From: CAVRQM01 sp963756975
GTDB lineage: Bacteria > Pseudomonadota > Alphaproteobacteria > Acetobacterales > Acetobacteraceae
Direction of reading: 5' to 3'
Assembly (NCBI GenBank): GCA_963756975.1
Contig: CAVWPS010000001.1
Coordinates: forward strand, 434,001-498,000
DNA length: 64,000 nucleotides
This document shows, in pieces, positions 41,021-49,483 of the stretch. The notes under the pieces are model-generated. The model made no database searches. It was given only the letters and a program-made list of their open reading frames with translations, and had not been told where the DNA came from. The translations under genes and the position numbers were made by a program. Each line of letters opens with the position of its first letter. Within the stretch, counting starts at the first letter, position 1.

Positions 41021-42430
41021 TCACCGCGACGCCTCCAGCGCCTCGACCAGCAGGGCGAGGTCTTCCGGGGTGGTGCCACCGTGGGTGATGCAGGCGCGGA
41101 TCACCGGCCGCCCTTCGAACTCGGTCGCCGAAATCCACGCGACACCGGACGCCAGCACGCCGCGCGCGATGTCGGCCGGTGCCGCCGATCCGGCCGGCGG
41201 CTCGACGCACAGGACGGCCATCGGCGACGCGTTGGCGATCGTCCAGCCGCGCGCGCGCAACAGGCCGGCGAGCATGTCCGACATCGAAACCGCGCGCTCC
41301 ACATGGGCGGCGTAGCCGTCCCACCCGGCGGCGGCCAGCGACAGGAACAGCCGCAGCCCCAGGAAGCGGCGGGACCACTGGGCCGAGTTCACATACGGAT
41401 CGAGGCTCACCGTGTTGGACGGCATGAACATGGTCGAGACCTGGAACGCGGCCGACAGCACGGCCGGGTCGCGGGCGAAGAACATCCCGCAGCCCATCGT
41501 CGTCGCGAACCATTTATGGGCGTCGATCGTGACCGAATCCGCGAGTTCGATGCCCGACAGCGCGCCCCGCAGCGCGGCCGAGGCGATCAGCGCGCCGCCC
41601 CAGGCCGCGTCGACGTGAAACCAAATCCCCTCCCGCCGCGCGATGTCGTGGCATTCCGCCAGCGGGTCGATCATGCCGGCGATGGTGGAGCCCGCCGTGG
41701 CGGCGATCAGGAACGGCACGCAGCCATGCGCCCGATCCTCATGGATCTGTCGCGCAAGCTCCCCCGCATCCATCCGGCCGGTGCCGTCGGTGCCGACCAG
41801 CCGCACCGCGTCGCGGCCGATGCCGGCCTGATGGGCGATCTTGATCCAGGCCAGATGGGATTCGCGCGAGATGTAGAAGGTCGGCTGGCCGGCGAAGCAT
41901 CGCGTGCCGTGGCGCGCGAAATCGGCGTTGTGCGCGGTCAGCGCGCAAATCACCGCCGTCCCGTTCGCCTCCGACCCGCCGCTGGTGAAATGCCCGCCCG
42001 TCTCCGGCGGCAAACCGGCACGTGCGGCGACGGCGCGAATGACATGCGCCTCCAGCTCGACCGCCGCCGGAGAGGTGGTCGCGGTCGCGAGCTGCGGGTT
42101 GAACGCCGAGACGATCCGCTCGGCCAGCTCGGCGGGGAACGTCGGCACCGGGTTGAACAGCCCGAAATACCGGGGGTGCGTGATCTGCACGAGGCCGTGC
42201 TCCAGCCGCGCGAAAACCCATTCCATCACGTCGCCGATCGCGCGGGGCGCCGCGAAATCGAACGCCGCCAGCTCCCCGCGCAGGGCCGGCATGTCCAGCG
42301 TCGGCGTGACCGGGCCGCCGGCGATCCGCCGCGGCAGCCCGTCGAGCAGCCCGGCCAGGACCGCCTCGGCCCGGCGGCGCTCGGCGTCGAGCGGGAACAG
42401 CGCGGAACCGTGAAACGTGCGACCCTGCAT
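41021..42430 (-). CDS. PLP-dependent group II decarboxylase (aromatic amino acid type)
   Basis: The 469-residue enzyme has ITHPRYFGLFNPVPTFPAEL, GHFTSGGSEANGTAVICAL, WFHVDAAWGGALIAS and the PLP Lys in TIDAHKWFATTMGCGMFF, all typical of the DOPA/tyrosine/tryptophan decarboxylase group. It releases CO2 from an amino acid to give an amine; the substrate is not decided. It begins 37 bases after the repaired stop of the outer-membrane barrel gene and so is probably in that operon, inside the EPS locus, which is unusual. Confidence 0.88.
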   Translation of the reverse strand: MQGRTFHGSALFPLDAERRRAEAVLAGLLDGLPRRIAGGPVTPTLDMPALRGELAAFDFAAPRAIGDVMEWVFARLEHGLVQITHPRYFGLFNPVPTFPAELAERIVSAFNPQLATATTSPAAVELEAHVIRAVAARAGLPPETGGHFTSGGSEANGTAVICALTAHNADFARHGTRCFAGQPTFYISRESHLAWIKIAHQAGIGRDAVRLVGTDGTGRMDAGELARQIHEDRAHGCVPFLIAATAGSTIAGMIDPLAECHDIARREGIWFHVDAAWGGALIASAALRGALSGIELADSVTIDAHKWFATTMGCGMFFARDPAVLSAAFQVSTMFMPSNTVSLDPYVNSAQWSRRFLGLRLFLSLAAAGWDGYAAHVERAVSMSDMLAGLLRARGWTIANASPMAVLCVEPPAGSAAPADIARGVLASGVAWISATEFEGRPVIRACITHGGTTPEDLALLVEALEASR

Positions 42431-42467
42431 ATGGTCGTTCTACTCCGGCCCGCCGCCGATGTCGCGG

Positions 42468-43782
42468 CTACAGACTGAGGTGCAGCGTGAGCGTGGCAAG
42501 GCTTTGGTCGGTACTGGTTGCCCACCGTCGCCGTCGTTCCCGCAAACCCAAGTGCCGCGCCGCCGGTCAGGGCACCCTGGTGGACGAAGTTGTAATCCGC
42601 CGTGATCCGCAGGCGCGGCCCGAGCAGCCACGTGACGCCGCCGCCGATGCCGACGCTGGTTTGCGTGCCGCCCAGCGAATACTCCGCGACCTGAAAATCC
42701 GTCCTGGCCTGCAGCAGCACGTTGCGCCGCAACTCATGATCCACCACGACCCTGGCATGGCTGTACGTGAAGCTGCCGGCCGCACCCGAGACGGAATCCT
42801 CGATCCGGCGCGACACGGTCGTCGTGACGGTCGTCAGCCCGGTCGGAATCCAGATGACGCTGGCCTCCACCACAGGCGTCGTCACCGGCGCCAGTTGCGA
42901 GGCCACGAACGTGCGGTGCTCCACCCCGGCCAGCAGCAGGTACCGGAACAGGCCGTCGCTCTGATAATCGACGCCGCCGACGGCGAGCACGCTCCGGGCG
43001 CTGCTGCTCGGCACGCCGGGCAGGGTGCGCTGGTAATCGGTCTCGATCCCTTGCAGCGCCACCAGCGCGCCCCGGCTCGGGTCGTCGCCGTAATGCACGG
43101 TGACACCCCCGGTCAGCACGTTGCGGTCCAGGAAGCTCTCGTCGAGCCGGACGCCGAGCGCGCTCCCGGCACCGTAGCGGAAGCGCGCGTCCTCGATCGT
43201 CGGCGTGACCGTGAAACGGCCGACATCGACGCCGTAGCCGCCGCGAACATCATCCTGTTTGACCGGGATCGCCGTCGACGATGGGATCGCGCCGAGCTGA
43301 GTCGTGACCTCGTGGCTGTCGAAATGGGCGTAGCCGAGCGATGCCTTGCCGAGCCCGATCGCCGATCGCCCGCCCAGCGCGACTGTCCAGTTGGTCCGGT
43401 CCTGTCCCGGCGTTTCGAAAAAACGTTCGTCGTCCAGCGATGCCGACAGGCCGATCTGGTTGCGGGTGCCGACCCGCGAGACGTCGATCGAGGGCGCGGT
43501 GTCGATCAGAAAGCTGCCACGGCCCTTCGGCAGCCCGTCCACGTTCGAATCGTGGGTCAACGATTGGTTCAGACCTGCCCTGACAGAATACCCGTGCACA
43601 TCGAGCGGCGGCAGACCGTATTCCGGCCGGGGCCGGCTCAGGACCGGGAGGCCGCCCTGCTGCTCGAAGCCCGGTACGCCGTTGCCGAATAGCTGATCGA
43701 CGAGTTGCGCCCGCGCCGCGCCGGGCAATCCCACGCACGCCGCCGCCACGACCGGCAATCGCGCGCAGCATCCGCCGGTCAA
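42468..43782 (-). CDS. Outer-membrane beta-barrel protein of the EPS locus, C-terminal frameshift
   Basis: A signal peptide (VVAAACVGLPGAARA, cleavage before QLVDQ) precedes repeated amphipathic strands (RAGLNQSLTHDSNVD; LLLAGVEHRTFVASQL; LLQARTDFQVAEYSLGG), as in the VpsM/GfcD-like barrels of polysaccharide loci. Near 42505-42530 the frame moves by one base. In the restored frame it ends SLATLTLHLSL and stops at 42468, a proper C-terminal strand; otherwise it would overlap the decarboxylase by 205 bases. The start is uncertain: TTG 43782 is in frame, but ATG 43786 with another one-base shift near 43755 gives a better leader (MLDRRMLRA). Confidence 0.78.
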
Positions 43783-43786
43783 GCAT

Positions 43787-43952
43787 GAGAGTTAACCATC
43801 GATGCACAAATCACCGCGCTCAAATGCCTCGGCACCGGACCGGCACCTCGATTGTCACAATGTACCTTTGTGGCATAAAGAATTAAGGCCGGTCCACGCC
43901 AGCGGTGTGCCACTCGCCTTATCGCCCGATCGCCGGAGTTTCTAGACTGGCC
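43787..43952. promoter_or_regulatory. Divergent promoter region, outer-membrane barrel / lytic transglycosylase
   Basis: This 166-base AT-richer gap lies between two divergent genes and must serve both. CACAA (43856-43860) and TTGTG (43868-43872) form an inverted repeat with a 7-base spacer. GGCACC is repeated directly at 43831 and 43842. No strong -35/-10 pair is evident. Confidence 0.4.
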
Positions 43953-44747
43953 ATGGACATTTCTCGCAATTCCGCCCGCCGGCTGGCCCGGACCGGCATC
44001 CTCATCGTGTGCGCGCTGACCGCCGTTCTGCCGGCCCGCGTCGCGCATGCCGCCGATCTGGCGTGCCGGATCGCCGCGGTCACCGCCGAGCGCCGCTACG
44101 GCCTGCCGCCGGGCCTGCTGCTCGCGATCGGCAAGGTGGAAAGCGGCGCCACCGATCCGCGCACCGGCACGCTGGAGCCGTGGCCGTGGTCGGTCGACTG
44201 GCAGGGCCAAAGCCTGTCGTTCCCGACCAAGGCGGCGACGATCGCTTGGGTCCGGGCGTTGCAGGCCGGCGACGATCCGTCGGTCGACGTGGGGTGTTTT
44301 CAGATCAACCTGCATTACCACCCCGACGCGTTCGATACGCTGGACGAGGCGTTCGACCCCGCCCGCAACGCCGACGCCGCCGCGCGCTTCCTGGTGCAGC
44401 TTCACGCGCAGTTCGGCGACTGGGGACAAGCGACCGGAGCGTATCACTCGCAGACCGCGAGCCTCGCCGCGCCGTATCGCCGCCGGGTCGCCAGCGCCGT
44501 CGACGACACGCAAGCCGCCGCCGTCCCGAAACCCGATCCGGCACCCGACCCGACCCTGACGCTGCTGCATGGCGCGTGGCAAGCGACACTCCCGGCCGAT
44601 GGCGTCACCGTGCCGGGATCGGGAACGCCGGCGGTCGCGCGCGCTACCCCGCCCTCGCCGGCCATGCTAATTCATCTGCCGGTTCAAACAGCACTCCGCG
44701 CCGCGCAGCCGGTCACCCTACGGGACGTCATTTGGCGACAGCATTGA
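43953..44747 (+). CDS. Periplasmic lytic transglycosylase (SLT family)
   Basis: The 264-residue protein has a signal peptide ending VAHA-ADLA. The SLT domain has AERRYGLPPGLLLAIGKVES with catalytic Glu in KVES, DVGCFQINLHYH, and DAAARFLVQLHAQFGDW then ATGAYHSQ. It cleaves peptidoglycan to 1,6-anhydro products. A Pro-rich 80-residue tail follows. Its stop overlaps the start of the Wza-like gene (TTGA), so it is probably dedicated to opening the wall for EPS export assembly. ATG 43953 gives the leader a proper charged N-terminus. Confidence 0.88.
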   Translation: MDISRNSARRLARTGILIVCALTAVLPARVAHAADLACRIAAVTAERRYGLPPGLLLAIGKVESGATDPRTGTLEPWPWSVDWQGQSLSFPTKAATIAWVRALQAGDDPSVDVGCFQINLHYHPDAFDTLDEAFDPARNADAAARFLVQLHAQFGDWGQATGAYHSQTASLAAPYRRRVASAVDDTQAAAVPKPDPAPDPTLTLLHGAWQATLPADGVTVPGSGTPAVARATPPSPAMLIHLPVQTALRAAQPVTLRDVIWRQH

Positions 44748-45319
44748 CCACCGAGCGAACCGTACGCCGCACCGCGCTGACCGCGCTGGCCGGTCTCGCG
44801 TTGCTGCTATCTTCCTGCGCGCAGCAGGATCTTCCGCCGCTCGCCGACACGCCGGTCTTCCCGTACCGGCTCGGCCCCGGCGATCAGGTCCGCATCATCA
44901 CCTTCGGCGAGGAACAGCTGACCGGGCAGTTCCGCGTCAACGACGCCGGCACCATCGCGGTCCCGCTGCTCGGCACCGTTCCGGCCGGCGGGCGCACGGT
45001 CGACCAGATCCAGGACGAGATCGCGGCCGCGCTGAAAGAGAAAAAACTTATTGTGTCGCCCAGCGTGTCCGTCGAGGTGATCGCGTTCCGGCCGATCTTC
45101 GTGCTGGGCGAGGTCGTCAAGCCGGGCGAGTACCCCTACCAGCCCGGCATGACGGTGCTCACCGCCGTCGCCGTCGCCGGCGGTTTCACCTACCGCGCGG
45201 TGGAACGCCACGCGAAGATCCTCCGTGACGAGGCTGGCCACGCGGTCGAGGGCACAGCCGCGCGCGGGGCCCATGTCCATCCCGGCGACGTGGTCACCAT
45301 CGAAGAGCGATACTTCTAA
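44744..45319 (+). CDS. Wza-like polysaccharide export lipoprotein
   Basis: The 191-residue protein has a lipobox (LAGLALLLSSC) giving a lipidated Cys. A Poly_export domain (FPYRLGPGDQVRIITFGEE, FRVNDAGTIAVPLLGTVPAGGRTVDQIQDEI) and one SLBB domain (IFVLGEVVKPGEYPYQPGMT, VAVAGGFTYRA) follow. It is shorter than E. coli Wza and lacks the C-terminal helix barrel, so the separate outer-membrane barrel gene nearby may complete the pore. TTG 44744 is the only reasonable start and overlaps the previous TGA. Confidence 0.92.
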   Translation: MTTERTVRRTALTALAGLALLLSSCAQQDLPPLADTPVFPYRLGPGDQVRIITFGEEQLTGQFRVNDAGTIAVPLLGTVPAGGRTVDQIQDEIAAALKEKKLIVSPSVSVEVIAFRPIFVLGEVVKPGEYPYQPGMTVLTAVAVAGGFTYRAVERHAKILRDEAGHAVEGTAARGAHVHPGDVVTIEERYF

Positions 45320-45337
45320 ATTCGCTTCGTCACCGAC

Positions 45338-45904
45338 TTGGCCGATGGCAGCCTCGTGCTGCCCGTCGCAGCCGCGATCCTCATTCTGCTGGTCGCACTC
45401 GGCGAAACCCGTAACGCGCTGATCTGGGCGCTTTCGGTCGGCACCGCGCTCGGCCTGATCCTGGTCCTGAAACTGACGTTCGCCGGCTGCTGGCCGCCCT
45501 CGCCGTATGCGTGGTGGCGCAGCCCGAGCGGTCACACCTCCTCGGCGGCGATGGTCTATGGCGGGTTCGCGGCCATCGTCGGGTTCGGGGTCGCGGCCAC
45601 GTTCGCCCAGTCGTTCGCGGTGGCGCTGCTGATCGGCGTCTCGCGCGTCGTGCTCGGCCACCATTTGCCGTCGGAGGCGATCATCGGCGGGACGGTCGGC
45701 GTGGTCGGCGCCACCGCGTTCGCCGCCCTCTACCGCCCCGCCCCGCGCCGGGCCAGCCGGCGCAGCATGGTCCTGATCGTGGTCGCGGCCGTCGTCGTCC
45801 TGACGGTCCTGCTGCACGGACGGCATCTCGAAAGCGAACGCTTCATCGACGATCTGTCGGGGCGTTTCTGGCCGCTGCGGGCCTGCGCGGCACTGCCCCG
45901 GTAA
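45338..45904 (+). CDS. PAP2-family membrane phosphatase
   Basis: The 188-residue protein has about five to six helices with the PAP2 signature parts PSGHTSSAAMVYG (motif 2) and GVSRVVLGHHLPSEAIIGG (motif 3). Motif 1 is degenerate (KLTFAGCWPP instead of KxxxxxxRP). Such enzymes dephosphorylate undecaprenyl pyrophosphate or lipid phosphates; in an EPS locus recycling of the carrier lipid is the natural role. The start is TTG 45338, less certain. It closes the EPS locus on the plus strand. Confidence 0.85.
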   Translation: MADGSLVLPVAAAILILLVALGETRNALIWALSVGTALGLILVLKLTFAGCWPPSPYAWWRSPSGHTSSAAMVYGGFAAIVGFGVAATFAQSFAVALLIGVSRVVLGHHLPSEAIIGGTVGVVGATAFAALYRPAPRRASRRSMVLIVVAAVVVLTVLLHGRHLESERFIDDLSGRFWPLRACAALPR

Positions 45905-45993
45905 CGGCTTGCCAGCACCGGGCGGGCGGCCGAAACTCGGCGATCGCCGGCAACGGGCCACAGGGCACGACGGCACGCGGGGGAAACATCGAC

Positions 45994-46953
45994 ATGGATC
46001 ACGGAAGAATGGCGGCCGTCGCGGCCGCGCTGGCGCTGTCCGCCGGCGCTCTGGCGACCGGCATCGCGCACGCCGCCGACGCGCCGCTGCTCGGCATCGT
46101 CTCGATCTCGTCGACCGAGGCGAACAACGCCCGCTACATCAAGGGTGCCAGCGCCGCCGCCGCCGAGGATGGCTGGCGCGTCAACGTCATCGACGCGGCC
46201 GGCAGTGCCGACCAGGCCAACACCGCGATCCAGAACTTCGCCGGCCTCGGCGCGGGTGCGATCGTCGACATGGTGTTCCCGTATTCCTCGATCGGCGCGG
46301 GCCTCGCCTCCGCGAAATCGGCCGGCATCCCGGTCGTGACGTGGGGCGGCGGCCTCGGCGGCTCGGTCGCGGCGACCAACGGCTCCGGCGCTCCGGTGGC
46401 GCAGCCGGTGATCGACCGCATGATCGCCGACCTCGGCGGCAAGGGCGAGTTGCTGGCGCTGACGTACCGCACCGGCGAGGTCTGCCGGAACCGCGAGACG
46501 CTGATGGACGGCGTCCTCGCCAAGTCGCCCGGCATCAAGGCGACCAAGGACGAGGTCCGCATCCCCGGCTATTTCGAGGACGGCGCGCAATACGCGAACG
46601 CCTGGCTCGCGTCGCACCCCGCCGGCGACGGCAACCTGGCGATCTGGGGCTGCTGGGACGATCCGGCGATCGGGGCCATCGGCGCGCTGCGCCAGCAGGG
46701 CCGCGACGACGTGAAAGTCTACGGCGTGAACGGCAACGCGCAGGCGATCGAGAACATCAAGAACGGCCACATGACGGCGACCGCGTGGGAGGACAGCTAC
46801 ACCGAGGGCTACCGGATGGTGAAGCTGCTGCACGACATCAAGGCGGCCGGCACCGGCTGGACCCCGAAAGCGGTCGAGGTGCCGGCGGTGCTGGTGACGC
46901 AGGACAACGTGGCCGAGTTCGTGAAGGCGCACCCGGACGCGACCGGCAAGTAA
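45994..46953 (+). CDS. Sugar-binding protein of ABC importer (RbsB-like)
   Basis: The 319-residue periplasmic protein has a signal peptide (AVAAALALSAGALATGIAHA, cleavage before ADAP) and a type I periplasmic binding fold (LLGIVSISSTEANNARYIKG; GIPVVTWGGG; VYGVNGNAQAIENIKNGH). A GGGGGAA ribosome site lies directly before ATG 45994. It is the first gene of a binding protein-ATPase-permease operon. The ligand, a pentose, hexose or polyol, cannot be told. Confidence 0.9.
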   Translation: MDHGRMAAVAAALALSAGALATGIAHAADAPLLGIVSISSTEANNARYIKGASAAAAEDGWRVNVIDAAGSADQANTAIQNFAGLGAGAIVDMVFPYSSIGAGLASAKSAGIPVVTWGGGLGGSVAATNGSGAPVAQPVIDRMIADLGGKGELLALTYRTGEVCRNRETLMDGVLAKSPGIKATKDEVRIPGYFEDGAQYANAWLASHPAGDGNLAIWGCWDDPAIGAIGALRQQGRDDVKVYGVNGNAQAIENIKNGHMTATAWEDSYTEGYRMVKLLHDIKAAGTGWTPKAVEVPAVLVTQDNVAEFVKAHPDATGK

Positions 46954-46955
46954 GA

Positions 46956-48467
46956 TTGGGCTCGGACACGCCGTTCCTCACGGTCGAGGACGTCGCCAAA
47001 TCGTATGGCGGCGCGCACGCGCTGCGCGGCGTGTCCCTCGCGTTGCGCGCCGGTGAGGTGCACGGGCTTGTCGGTGCCAACGGGGCCGGCAAGTCCACAC
47101 TGATCCGCATCCTCGCCGGCCTCACGCAGCCCGACCGCGGCCGCATCGCCGTCGACGGCAAACCGGTCGACATCGCGACGCCGCATCGCGCCACCGAACT
47201 CGGCATGAGCTTCATCCATCAGGAACTCGCCTTCGTGCCCGGCCTGAGCGTGATCCAGAACATCATGCTCGGCCTGCCGAAGCGCACGCGGCTCGGCATG
47301 ATCGACTGGCGGGCGATCGCGCGCGAGGTGGAGCCGGTCGCGCGCCGCGTCGGCATCACCGCGAACCTTTTCGCCGGGATGCGCGGGCTGTCGGCCGCCG
47401 ACGCATGGCTCATCAACATCTGCCGCGCGCTGATCCGCCGCGCCCGGCTGATCGTGATGGACGAGCCGACGGCATCCCTGTCGTCGGTCGAGTGCGAAAA
47501 GCTGTTCGCCATCATCGCGGACCTGACCGCGTCCGGTGTCTCCGTCCTGTACGTCTCCCACCGCCTCGACGAAATCCTGCGGCTGTGCGCGCAGGTGACG
47601 GTGTTCCGCGACGGCAGCTCGGTCGCCCATTTCGACCGCCCGGCGCTCAGCCACGCAACGCTGGTCGCGGCGATCGTCGGCGGCGCGGTCGCGACGCCGA
47701 TTCGCAACACCGCCGAACACGCGACATCCGAGGTCGCGTTAAACGTGAACCACCTCACCCGCCTGCCCCGCGTGCGCGACGTGAGCTTCACGCTGCGCCG
47801 GGGCGAGGTGCTGGGCATCGGCGGCCTCGTCGGTGCCGGGCGCACCGAACTCGCGCGATTGATCTTCGGCGCGGACCGGACCGACGGCGGCGACATGGCT
47901 TTGAACGGCGTCCCGTTCGCGCCGAAAAACCCGGCGGCGGCGGTGCGCGCGGGGCTCGGGTTGGTCGCCGAGGAGCGACGCACCGATGGGCTGATGCTGA
48001 CCAAAAGTGTCGCGTTCAACCTGCAGCTCGCGAACTTTTCGCGCCTCGCGCGCGGCCCGTTCATCGACCGTGGCCGGTGGCGATCGCAATCGCTGGCGAC
48101 GATCCGCGACCTCGCCATCAAGACGCCCGGTCCCGACACGCCGGTCGGGCGGCTCAGCGGCGGCAACCAGCAGAAGGTCGTCATCGGCCGCTGGCTGCTG
48201 CGGGCACCCCGCGTCCTGATCCTCGACGAGCCGACGCGCGGCGTGGACATCGGCGCGCGCGGCGAAATCCACCGGCTGATCCGCGACCTCGCCGCGCGCG
48301 GGATGGCGGTGCTGGTCGTCTCGTCCGAGCCTGACGAGTTGCCCGAACTGTGCGACCGTGTGCTGGTGATGGCCGAGGGACGCATCGTGCGCGAACTCAC
48401 CGGCGACGCGGTCAGCCGAAACGCCGTCATCGAAGCCAGCTACGCCGTTGCCGGAGCCCGCGCATGA
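46956..48467 (+). CDS. Sugar ABC transporter ATPase with two domains (RbsA-like)
   Basis: This 503-residue tandem ATPase has Walker A GANGAGKST and Walker B LIVMDEPTASLSS in domain 1. Domain 2 has the usual altered P-loop GLVGAGRTELARL, an intact signature LSGGNQQKVVIGRWL and Walker B VLILDEPTRGVD. The domain 1 signature is unusual: LSAADAWLINICRAL instead of LSxGxQQxVEIAKAL, so that site may hydrolyse poorly. TTG 46956 is used, three bases after the previous stop. It powers the RbsC-like permease. Confidence 0.9.
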   Translation: MGSDTPFLTVEDVAKSYGGAHALRGVSLALRAGEVHGLVGANGAGKSTLIRILAGLTQPDRGRIAVDGKPVDIATPHRATELGMSFIHQELAFVPGLSVIQNIMLGLPKRTRLGMIDWRAIAREVEPVARRVGITANLFAGMRGLSAADAWLINICRALIRRARLIVMDEPTASLSSVECEKLFAIIADLTASGVSVLYVSHRLDEILRLCAQVTVFRDGSSVAHFDRPALSHATLVAAIVGGAVATPIRNTAEHATSEVALNVNHLTRLPRVRDVSFTLRRGEVLGIGGLVGAGRTELARLIFGADRTDGGDMALNGVPFAPKNPAAAVRAGLGLVAEERRTDGLMLTKSVAFNLQLANFSRLARGPFIDRGRWRSQSLATIRDLAIKTPGPDTPVGRLSGGNQQKVVIGRWLLRAPRVLILDEPTRGVDIGARGEIHRLIRDLAARGMAVLVVSSEPDELPELCDRVLVMAEGRIVRELTGDAVSRNAVIEASYAVAGARA

Positions 48468-49462
48468 CCGCCGCCACACCCACAACATCACGGCGCCTAT
48501 CGCCCGCCGCGAAACGTTCGCTCGGCTTCTTCGCGCGCTGGGCCACGGTGCTCGGCCTGCTCGTCATGATCGCCGCGTTCGCCGTGCTGTCGCCGCGCGC
48601 CTTCCCGACGCTGAACAACTTCACCAACGTGCTCAATCAAGCCTCGCTCACGATGATCATCGCGGCCGGCCTGACGCTCGCCTCGGTCGCGGGAGAGCTC
48701 GACCTGTCGATCGGATTCGCCGCCAGCCTGCACGGCATCCTGGTCACCGGCCTGATCGTCAGCAACGAGCTGCCGATCCCGGTCGCCATTCTCATCGTGC
48801 TCGCGATCGGCGCGCTGATCGGGCTCATCAACGGCCTGATCGTGACGAAAATCCGCGTCAACTCGGTGATCGCGACGCTCGGCATCGGCACCATCCTGAC
48901 CGGGCTCGCCTTCGCCTACACGTCCGGCGTGCCGATCGTGGCCGGCGTGCCGGAAGCGTTCCTGCAACTCTCGCTCGGCCGCTGGCTGTTCGGCATCCCG
49001 AACAACATCGTCGTCATGGTCGTGGTGGTCGGCGGCCTGTGGGTGCTGGTGGAGCGCACGCCGTTCGGCCAGGAAATCCAGGCGGTCGGCGGCAACCCGT
49101 CCGCCGCGCGGCTCGCCGGCATCGACGTGGACCGGGTGAAGATCGCCGGCTTCGTCATTTCCGGCATCTGCGCCGCCCTGACCGGCATCCTGCTCGCGTC
49201 ACGCCTCGGCAGCGGCACGGCGAGCGCGGCCGACAGCTATCTTCTGACCGCGTTCGCGGCCGTGTTCCTCGGCTCGGCGACCCTGCGCGACGGCGAGTTC
49301 CACGTGCTCGGCACCGTCGTCGGCGCACTCATCATCGCGTTCGGCTTCAACGGCCTGAACATTTTTGGGGCCCCGACGTATTCGCAATACGTGCTGCAGG
49401 GCGCGATCCTGATCGTGGCCGTCGGGTTGTCGAGCCTCGGCCGCTCGATCGCCGAAAGCTGA
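48464..49462 (+). CDS. Sugar ABC transporter permease (RbsC-like)
   Basis: The 332-residue inner-membrane permease has about eight to ten helices. ASLTMIIAAGLTLASVAGELDLSIG, VIATLGIGTILTGLAFAYTSG and VGGNPSAARLAGIDVDRVKI are characteristic of the RbsC/BPD_transp_2 family. Its ATG overlaps the ATPase stop (ATGA). Confidence 0.92.
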   Translation: MTAATPTTSRRLSPAAKRSLGFFARWATVLGLLVMIAAFAVLSPRAFPTLNNFTNVLNQASLTMIIAAGLTLASVAGELDLSIGFAASLHGILVTGLIVSNELPIPVAILIVLAIGALIGLINGLIVTKIRVNSVIATLGIGTILTGLAFAYTSGVPIVAGVPEAFLQLSLGRWLFGIPNNIVVMVVVVGGLWVLVERTPFGQEIQAVGGNPSAARLAGIDVDRVKIAGFVISGICAALTGILLASRLGSGTASAADSYLLTAFAAVFLGSATLRDGEFHVLGTVVGALIIAFGFNGLNIFGAPTYSQYVLQGAILIVAVGLSSLGRSIAES

Positions 49463-49483
49463 CACTGTGAAAGGATACCGCCG

